Positions 1 through 5,154 of a DNA stretch of 6,306 nucleotides are shown in pieces. A model generated the notes under the pieces. The model ran no database searches. It was not told where the DNA came from and saw nothing but the letters and a program-made list of their open reading frames with translations. The first letter of the stretch is position 1; the number at the start of each line of letters is the position of its first letter. Both the position numbers and the translations under genes were made by a program. This DNA comes from CAZADH01 sp964483805 (GTDB lineage Bacteria; Muiribacteriota; Ozemobacteria; Ozemobacterales; Ozemobacteraceae): positions 1 to 6,306 of the forward strand of contig CAZADH010000330.1 in the NCBI GenBank assembly GCA_964483805.1, in the 5' to 3' direction.

Positions 1-1725
1 GGGCCGCCCTCCATGGCGGCAAACGCCCACTACGCCCATCGTGGGCGGGCGGCTCGCCGGCAACGCTGTCTGGATGTGCCTTTGGGGGCTGCGATTGCCT
101 GCGCCCGCGTTCTCGCACAGGAGGGAAGATGCGACGAGGCCCTCGATGTTGTCGAGACTGCGCGGGTGCAGACGCCTTCCGAAGACGCCGCGGCATTGGG
201 CGACCTGGCCTACACGGCGGCCATCGCGCTCCGGCACGCTCGCCGGTTCGACCGCGCGGTGAGCGAGCTCGCGGCGGCCCGGGGTCACTTCGCTTCATGC
301 GGTGCGCGGTCGCGGCTCTACGCGGTCGAGACCGCCATGGGCAACGTCGAATACGCCCGCGGAAACTTGCGCGAAGCGCGCCGCAGTTACGCCGCGGCCA
401 TGGCACTCGATGACGTGCGCGCCGAGCGAGCCCGTCTTGCTAATGTATTGACAAATCTCGGGCTCGTCGAGTTCAAGTCCGGTCGGTTTCAGCGGGCGAC
501 CCGTTATCTTTCGCAGTCGTTGCGCCTTCATGGCGAGACGGGCAATCCGCTCGGTGTCAGCACGTCGCTGATGACGCTGGGCAAGGTTCGGTTGGCAACG
601 GGTGACGCCACCCGGGCGTTGAAACTGTTTCGTGACGCCCTGACCACGCAACAACAACTCGGCGACGCCGTCAGTCGCGCGGAGACGCACGCGCTCATCG
701 CCTGGACGCTCGAATTGCTGGGCCAGGGTGGGGCCGCGCAGGTCGAGTGGGCGCGCGTTTCCGCGGTCACCGATGCCCTGCCGGCGGGTTCGGCGTTTCT
801 CGTCCGCTTCTACCGCGCGTTGCGGGCCTTGCTGCTCGGTGACTTCGCCGCCGCGCGCGGCGAGTTTGCCGAACTGGCGCGCCTCGGTGTCGAACAGTCC
901 TTTCCGGTCGACGAAATTGCCCTGGTGCGTTTTTATGGCGCGCTGGCCCGGGCGCATGACGAGGGCAGGCCGCCCGTCGCCGAACTCCGCGCGGTGCTCG
1001 CGACGGTGGCCGATCTCGGCGACCATTGCCTTCGCCTGCAGATGCAGTGTTGCGCCTGGCTGATGGCTCCCGAGGCGTTCTCGGCGATCGAGCCCGAGCG
1101 GGCGATTCCGGCGTTGCTGGCAACCCGTTACCACGACCCGCTGTGGTTTCTCCTCGCCCGCGATCTCGAACACCACGATCTGCCGGCGGCCCGGTTGCTG
1201 CTGCGCCGTTTCTGGTTGAAGACCCCCGCGGATCTGCGCCTGGTTCTGGGCGAGCGCTTCGTCTGGTTACGTCGATTGTTCCGCATTCTCAAACGGCGGG
1301 TGGCGACGCCGGTCGCGCTCATGCACTGGCAGAACGGAACCGTGCAGCGGATTGCGCGTGATCAATACGACGTATGGCAACAGACCCTGCCTGGCCCGGG
1401 TTTGCGCTTTGACGGCATCGCCGGTCGGTTGGGTTTCGCCCAGCGTTCGGCGCACCTCCGGCCCGGGTCGTATCCGCATCGGCTGTTCTCGCAGTTGTTG
1501 CTGGCTTCTGCCGAGCCGATCCCGTTGCCCGATCTCTATCGGTCGGTGTGGGGCACCGAGTACGACCCCGAAACCGATTGGCCGGCGCTCAAGGCCGCGC
1601 TGGTCCGGTTGCGGCGTCGCCTCGCTCGCGTCACTTCGGCGGTCCGGCTCGAGTTGCGGCCGGTCCGACCGGGTCCCGCTCGACTGCAGTTGCTGGTCAG
1701 TTGCCCCTGGGAGGCCGTGTTGTAG
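1..1725 (+). CDS. TPR protein with C-terminal winged-helix-like domain (5' partial)
   Basis: The frame is open from base 1 to the TAG at 1723-1725. The first Met codon (13-15) has no purine-rich ribosome binding site, so the gene very probably begins outside the window and the 570 residues from that Met are its C-terminal part. Numbering from that Met, about residues 60-295 are successive helical pairs of tetratricopeptide type, for example around NLGLVEFKSGRFQRA and TLGKVRLATGDATRALKLF. A helical linker rich in Leu and Arg follows. Residues about 488-545 (HRLFSQLLLA, then LPDLYRSVWG and KAALVRLRRRL) have the pattern of an OmpR/SARP-like winged helix, although here it is at the C-terminus. 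No signal peptide or membrane segment is visible. By family analogy this is a cytoplasmic regulator or adaptor, perhaps carrying an ATPase or kinase domain in the missing N-terminus. The TPR assignment is firm. The DNA-binding role is inference. Confidence 0.8.
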   Translation, partial: GPPSMAANAHYAHRGRAARRQRCLDVPLGAAIACARVLAQEGRCDEALDVVETARVQTPSEDAAALGDLAYTAAIALRHARRFDRAVSELAAARGHFASCGARSRLYAVETAMGNVEYARGNLREARRSYAAAMALDDVRAERARLANVLTNLGLVEFKSGRFQRATRYLSQSLRLHGETGNPLGVSTSLMTLGKVRLATGDATRALKLFRDALTTQQQLGDAVSRAETHALIAWTLELLGQGGAAQVEWARVSAVTDALPAGSAFLVRFYRALRALLLGDFAAARGEFAELARLGVEQSFPVDEIALVRFYGALARAHDEGRPPVAELRAVLATVADLGDHCLRLQMQCCAWLMAPEAFSAIEPERAIPALLATRYHDPLWFLLARDLEHHDLPAARLLLRRFWLKTPADLRLVLGERFVWLRRLFRILKRRVATPVALMHWQNGTVQRIARDQYDVWQQTLPGPGLRFDGIAGRLGFAQRSAHLRPGSYPHRLFSQLLLASAEPIPLPDLYRSVWGTEYDPETDWPALKAALVRLRRRLARVTSAVRLELRPVRPGPARLQLLVSCPWEAVL

Positions 1726-1740
1726 GCAAGTTTCCCGGTG

Positions 1741-2544
1741 TCAATTCGGCCCCATCGGGTCGGGCATGAACTTGCGTGGATCGTAGACGGCGTCGAGGCT
1801 CTGGGCGGGTTGGGTCGTGACGAAGCGACTCTTCTTGATGCCGAACTCGAAGTGCAGGTGGCGCAGTTCGCTGCGCCCCGTATTGCCCATCTCGCCGACG
1901 ACGGTGCCGCGCCCCACGCGATCGCCGGGCTTCAGCGTGATCGAACCGGGCGCAAGATGTGCATAACGGGTAAATAACGCATATTGCTCGTTACCGCGTG
2001 CGTCGAACCCGGTCGGCCCGTGATAGATGACAACATGGTTGCCCCAGCCGGCCCCGGCCTCGCGCAGCGAGGTGTTGCGGCTGAACATGCTCGACTGCGG
2101 ACACCCGGTGCGCACGTAGGCGACGACGCCGTCGGCGGCGGCCATCACCATGACATGCGGTTTCGCCGGGTCGTGGTGCACAAGGTCGAGGCCCTCATGG
2201 CTTGCCGGTTGCCCGGGTTTCCCGGCAAACGGCACCCACCGGGTGCAGGCGGCGGGCACAATCAGTTTCGGCGTGACCACGCCGGCCGGCAGGGTGCTGC
2301 CGGTGGTCTGCACCGGTGAGTTTTCTTGCAGGGTCGTCGAGTGAAACGGTTGGCCGGGTTGAACGTTGAACGTCTGGAAGAATGCCCACTCATTGACGGC
2401 GATGTTGGCGGGGTCGGCCGCAGCCCGGTGAACGGCGAGGGGCAGCACGATCAAGGCGAGGGCCAGACAACCGGTGACGAGATGTTGAACGGGATGCGCG
2501 ACGCCGCGGAACAGCAATACAAACAATGACAGGTGCTTCTTCAT
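1741..2544 (-). CDS. Secreted M23-family (LytM/lysostaphin-like) metallopeptidase
   Basis: This is a 267-residue protein starting at ATG 2544-2542, with an AAGGGAGA ribosome binding site at 2556-2549. Residues 1-43 form a somewhat long signal peptide: basic start MKK, hydrophobic stretch CLALALIVLPLAV, probable cleavage after AAA (43/44). The peptidase core spans about 113-235. It carries the M23 pattern HEGLD (H116, D120), YAHL (H196) and RHLHFEF (H229, H231). By analogy with LytM, H116, D120 and H231 bind zinc, and H196 and H229 are catalytic. Known M23 enzymes cut peptidoglycan cross-bridges or other Gly-rich peptides, some as secreted lytic factors. There are no LysM or SH3 wall-binding domains, so this is a minimal single-domain form. 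An insert with Cys148 lies between the two halves of the site, and Cys100 might form a disulfide with it. It lies 141 bases downstream of an M36-type peptidase gene on the same strand. The family is sure; the substrate is unknown. Confidence 0.92.
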   Translation of the reverse strand: MKKHLSLFVLLFRGVAHPVQHLVTGCLALALIVLPLAVHRAAADPANIAVNEWAFFQTFNVQPGQPFHSTTLQENSPVQTTGSTLPAGVVTPKLIVPAACTRWVPFAGKPGQPASHEGLDLVHHDPAKPHVMVMAAADGVVAYVRTGCPQSSMFSRNTSLREAGAGWGNHVVIYHGPTGFDARGNEQYALFTRYAHLAPGSITLKPGDRVGRGTVVGEMGNTGRSELRHLHFEFGIKKSRFVTTQPAQSLDAVYDPRKFMPDPMGPN

Positions 2545-2548
2545 GACT

Positions 2549-2556
2549 TCTCCCTT
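2549..2556 (-). promoter_or_regulatory. Ribosome binding site of the M23 peptidase gene
   Basis: On the minus strand AAGGGAGA sits five bases (GGAG core) before the ATG at 2544. It fixes the start codon. It directly abuts the hairpin at 2557-2572, so folding of that hairpin leaves the site single-stranded and accessible. Confidence 0.75.
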
Positions 2557-2572
2557 GCACGGTCTGCCGTGC
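2557..2572 (-). other. Perfect 6-bp hairpin abutting the ribosome binding site
   Basis: GCACGG and CCGTGC form a perfect stem around a 4-base loop. In the minus-strand transcript the stem ends immediately before AAGGGAGA. There is no U-tract after it, so it is not an intrinsic terminator. It might protect the 5' end of the M23 message or hold the ribosome binding site open. That role is inferred from position only. Confidence 0.45.
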
Positions 2573-2651
2573 TCGAATCCCGATCATCGATCCGGGGCTG
2601 TCGCTCAGCCTGTCGGCGTGGTGATTGTTCGTCCGCGCCGGGGTTTGCGTG

Positions 2652-2677
2652 GCGGCCCGACCCCCTGTCGGAGCCGC
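2652..2677 (-). terminator. Strong GC-rich hairpin after the M36 peptidase stop
   Basis: In the minus-strand transcript this begins eight bases past the TAG of the M36-type gene. The arms GCGGCTCCGAC and GTCGGGCCGC pair over 10 bp with a single bulged T and a 5-base loop (AGGGG). There is no following U-run (the downstream sequence reads CACGCAAACCC), so it is not a canonical intrinsic terminator. It may act as a 3'-end stabiliser, a Rho-assisted end, or an attenuator between the two peptidase genes. Confidence 0.4.
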
Positions 2678-2685
2678 GCGGAATC

Positions 2686-4357
2686 CTACTCGCCGTGAAC
2701 CCGGCGGAACCGGGCCATCTGCGCCAGGTCGGCGGCGTCGAGAACCGTCTGGCCGGCCGAATCGCCGGTGATACCGCGACGGGCAAACACCGTCTGGATG
2801 GTTGCGAGGTTGGCGCCCTGGTACAACGCCTGGTCAGCCGCCAGAAGCGCAGTGAGCCCATCGATGAACGTCGGATCCTCGCCGACGATGTATTGAAAAC
2901 CCGCCAACACGAGGCGATCGGTGACCGTTGCGCCGAGCGCGGTGCGCAGGTCCCACAGGGTGGCGCCCCAGATCCGGCCGTCCTGGTGCACCTGGCCGTC
3001 GATGTCCTCGGGGTAATGAACGGTGTCGGTCAGGTTGCGCAGCCAGGGCTGACCCGCGCGCGCCATCACGTATTCACCGATGATCGGGTCGTTGTCGAGC
3101 GAGGCGGCGAAGTAATCGGCCTGGCCTTCGTTCATCGCGCCCGATTCCTTCCAGTTCAACGTCGGGTGGATGCTGTGATACACGGCGTGCGCGTATTCGT
3201 GGTAGAACACGCTCTCCTCGGCCCAGAAGTCGTTCATCTTCTCGCCGTCGCCAAGATTGATGCTCGCGTCGCGCGGCGAGAAGAACGCGTTGTCCTTCAT
3301 GCGGTGGTGCACGTTGATGCGCATCGAGGTTTCCATGGTCGCGCAGCCGATACTCTTGAAGAAGTCGTGGGCACGGGTGATGTGATGGTAGCCCATCACT
3401 TCGGCGAAGTGGGTGTCGGTCGGCGCATAGACATGAATGTCGGCCGGGTTGCTCGCCTCGTCGCCCTGCATGTTGTTGACCTGGGCAAAGTCGCCGCAGA
3501 GGTCGTGGCGCCACTGGCCGACGAGATACGGCAACGGCACCTCGACGGGTGTTCCGGCCGCGGGGTGATGGGCGTAAACCGAGCCACGACCGGTGACGAA
3601 GTTCAGGTTGTTCACCGTGCGCACGATCTCGCCGGTGCCGGCGTCGACCAGCACGTCCCAGTCGCCCATGGGATCATCGGCCGCGACCGTCACCCGCCAC
3701 GCGCAGCGAGCCCCGCGGCCGTCGGCCAGCCACGCGCGCGCCGCCGTCATCGGCCGGCGAACACGACTGATGCGAAGCGAGGACGCAGCGATACGCATCG
3801 CCTCGTCCGCCGACACCGCGCTGCCGCGCGAGATCGCCGTCACCCGCGGAAACGAGCCGTTGAGCAGGCGAACGACGCCTGCATCGTCGAGATGCACCCC
3901 GACCTCGCTGCCGAGTACCGGCGTGTCGACGACATACAGCATAAATACGATGTGGGTCGCCCCGCCTCCGCGTCGATTTGCGACCACCCGCGGTTGCGCC
4001 GGGGCGTCGGATGCAGGCAACCCGACGAGATCGGCATGCGCGCGCAGGAAGGCCCACGCGGCGTCTTCGCCGCTGCTGCGCCCCGACGCGCTCAGCGTGC
4101 CGAGCCACGCGCCCAGGCTGCCATCCGGCCGGGTGACGACGAGGGCGGTGCGGCTGACGAGAGCGGTGTCGCCAAGCAAGCTGTCGATGAGCGCGGATCC
4201 GCCCGCACCACGGGACACCGGCGGCCGGATGTCATGGGGATCGGCGGCCGACGAGACGGCNNNNNNNNNNCCCCGGGTTGTGCATGGCGGCCGCCGGCAA
4301 CGCCATCAGCGCAATCATCAACACCGACACGAACCACCGCAACGCCAATCGATGCAC
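2686..4357 (-). CDS. Secreted M36-type (fungalysin-like) zinc metallopeptidase, split by an assembly gap
   Basis: The start is taken as GTG 4357-4355, six bases after GGAGG at 4368-4364. It opens a textbook signal peptide: HRLALR, a hydrophobic core, then ALPAAA. Ten N (4261-4270) interrupt it 29 codons in. The frame continues from 4260 to the TAG at 2688-2686 and joins only if the real gap is a multiple of three. Counting residues from the GTG at 4218, about 15-130 resemble the fungalysin/thermolysin propeptide (FTP) domain, and about 135-200 resemble PepSY. The catalytic domain follows, with HEYAH (H340, E341, H344), MNEGQADYFA (E364, third zinc ligand) and the M36-like HQDGRIWGATLWDL (411-424). 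The enzyme is probably exported as a zymogen whose propeptide keeps it inactive until cleavage. It ends soon after the catalytic domain, with no secretion-sorting or PPC domain visible. M36 fits better than M4. An M23 peptidase gene follows on the same strand. Confidence 0.88.
4261..4270. other. Assembly gap (ten N)
   Basis: A run of ten unknown bases lies inside the M36-type peptidase gene, between the signal peptide and the propeptide. Both flanks are very GC-rich (ccccggg on one side, cggccgacgag on the other), a typical cause of such gaps. Ten is likely a placeholder rather than a measured length, because ten bases would break the reading frame. Confidence 0.95.
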
Positions 4358-4363
4358 GCCAGA

Positions 4364-4368
4364 CCTCC
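4364..4368 (-). promoter_or_regulatory. Ribosome binding site deciding the GTG start of the M36-type gene
   Basis: GGAGG on the minus strand stands six bases before GTG 4357. The codons after that GTG encode a clear signal peptide. Together these outweigh the internal GTG at 4218, which would give a protein with no export signal. Confidence 0.75.
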
Positions 4369-4390
4369 GATACGCTCACTTCAGCGGATT

Positions 4391-4418
4391 TCATTACCGT
4401 GCTCGAGTCTAGCGCCAA
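4391..4418 (-). promoter_or_regulatory. Possible sigma-70-like promoter of the M36-type gene
   Basis: On the minus strand TTGGCG (4418-4413) and TAATGA (4396-4391) are separated by 16 bases and lie about 35 bases before the GTG start. The match is modest and is the best I find between this gene and the asparaginase remnant upstream. The rest of 4369-4516 holds no gene. It has one small palindromic hairpin at 4460-4472 (GCGGC, 3-base loop, GCCGC) and a T6 run at 4497-4502. Confidence 0.25.
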
Positions 4419-4516
4419 ACCAGGGTCCGCAGGGTGCCGCCGCCCGATCTGCACCGTTGGCGGCAAAGCCGCATGGTCAGACCGTCGACGTGTTGCTTTT
4501 TTCGTGTAGCGTCAGG

Positions 4517-4707
4517 TCAGAGGGTCGCCAGTGACCGACGCATCGTCTCGTTCATCCAGGCGGTGGCCATGCGTGGCGTGTTGAACGCCGAGGCGGGCGT
4601 GCCGTTGCGATTCAACACGATGACGCCGCCGAGGCCCTGGACCCTGGCGGCGAGCCGCGCAATCCCGGCGTCGGCGGCGGCCTGCGCGTGATCGCCACAT
4701 GCCGCGG
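4517..4707 (-). pseudogene. C-terminal remnant of an isoaspartyl peptidase/L-asparaginase (Ntn hydrolase)
   Basis: Reading the minus strand from about 4705 to the TGA at 4519-4517 gives a frame without its own start. It contains RVQGLGGVIVLNRNGTP and then AFNTPRMATAW. This is the C-terminal signature of plant-type asparaginase/isoaspartyl dipeptidase: a Gly-Gly-(V/L)-Ile strand, an acidic or polar turn with Gly, then the FNT-x-x-M motif of the beta subunit. Intact family members are about 300 residues and self-cleave before a catalytic Thr. Here only about 62 residues remain, and the nucleophile and substrate pocket are missing. The homology stops at the edge of the inverted-repeat element starting at 4708, which suggests that insertion or an associated deletion removed the 5' part. 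The intact gene would have lain upstream of, and on the same strand as, the two peptidase genes. I recognise this from the motif pattern; an alignment has not been run. Confidence 0.7.
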
Positions 4708-4773
4708 TGGGGACACCATACTCAGTGCGAAAGTCTCACCTGAAGCAACGTTGCGAAGGGCATGGTGTCCCCA
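4708..4773. mobile_element. 66-base element with perfect 12-base inverted ends (possible transposon remnant or MITE-like)
   Basis: TGGGGACACCAT (4708-4719) and ATGGTGTCCCCA (4762-4773) are exact inverted copies around 42 bases. The interior includes the perfect palindrome GCAACGTTGC (4745-4754). There is no room for a transposase. The end sequence, extended as GGGGACACCATACTCA, resembles a motif I recall recurring near IS200-like/REP-associated transposase genes in proteobacteria; that is from memory, not a search. No clear target duplication is visible beside it. Its left edge coincides with the break in the asparaginase remnant. The alternative is a long-stem RNA hairpin unrelated to mobility. 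Confidence 0.5.
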
Positions 4774-5055
4774 TTCGACGCTTCCCTCCCGGCATCTGGT
4801 CGCGACTTGCGCAGCACGCTCTGATGTCAGAAGATGAAGTTGCTGAAGAACACCTACCTCCAAGTTTGACGCGCGAATTCAACCAGGGGCATCGAAGCCC
4901 ATCCTCGAAGGTTGAAGTTTGGAATCTCTGTGCTACCGGGCTCCCGCGACCGTGAAATCGAGAGATTCATCCCGAAGCATGGGCAATTCCCGGCTACGAG
5001 TGGTGGCGGATGCGACGACTTGATTGAGGGTGCACGCGCGTCCGCCCGCGCACTG
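4774..5055. other. Gene-free spacer of lower GC
   Basis: I find no convincing gene here on either strand. The short frames have no family resemblance, and one long minus-strand frame merely shadows the ATPase gene. GC is lower than to the left (32 of 60 bases at 4801-4860). The only structure I see is a nested inverted repeat: TTCAACC (4878-4884) with GGTTGAA (4910-4916), enclosing GGGC/GCCC (4887-4890 and 4897-4900). It could be debris from an insertion event. Confidence 0.5.
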
Positions 5056-5089
5056 TTGACAGTTTTCGTTGCCACATATGGCTTAAACT
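5056..5089 (+). promoter_or_regulatory. Candidate promoter of the AAA ATPase gene
   Basis: A perfect TTGACA (-35) lies at 5056-5061. No good -10 stands at exactly 17 bases. The nearest options are TATGGC at 5077-5082 (15-base spacing) and the A/T-rich stretch TTAAACT at 5083-5089. The weak -10 and its closeness to the inverted repeat at 5086-5109 would suit a repressed or activator-helped promoter. Confidence 0.4.
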
Positions 5090-5109
5090 GGTAACATGGC
5101 TTACCAGTT
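5086..5109. promoter_or_regulatory. Operator-like inverted repeat before the AAA ATPase gene
   Basis: AACTGGTAA (5086-5094) and TTACCAGTT (5101-5109) are exact inverted copies separated by CATGGC. The half-site part ATGGCTTA also occurs as a direct repeat at 5078-5085 and 5096-5103, 18 bases apart, close to two helical turns. The array lies just after the candidate promoter and 45 bases before the start codon. That is where a dimeric repressor would block transcription. No regulator gene is next to it in the window. An RNA hairpin in the leader is the alternative reading. Confidence 0.55.
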
Positions 5110-5142
5110 ACATGCCATTCTGGCAACCGATCATCCCGATCA

Positions 5143-5148
5143 AGGCGG
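5143..5148 (+). promoter_or_regulatory. Ribosome binding site of the AAA ATPase gene
   Basis: AGGCGG precedes ATG 5155 by six bases. An in-frame TAA at 5092-5094 and the absence of another in-frame Met codon between it and 5155 support this start. Confidence 0.6.
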
Positions 5149-5154
5149 TCACCC

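Noticed and set aside
295..1176. A 293-codon minus-strand frame
   Set aside because: It is antisense to the TPR gene, with Arg/Gln-rich low-complexity composition and no recognisable family.
2579..2596. Imperfect stem CCCGATC/GATCCGGG as a terminator
   Set aside because: It has a bulge, a three-base loop and no T-run on either strand. I note it only as part of the hairpin cluster.
4460..4502. Small hairpin (4460-4472) and T6 run (4497-4502) as a plus-strand terminator
   Set aside because: The T-run is 25 bases past the stem, the stem is only 5 bp, and no plus-strand gene ends here.
2533..4509. A 658-codon open frame on the plus strand
   Set aside because: It lies antisense to the M36-type peptidase gene, runs through the N gap, is rich in Arg/His/Ala with no domain pattern, and has no ribosome binding site. 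It is a by-product of high GC.
4912..5094. A 60-codon plus-strand frame with TTG start (contains VLPGSRDREI)
   Set aside because: It has no ribosome binding site, a rare start codon, no family match that I can support, and it ends within the operator-like repeat. Probably chance.
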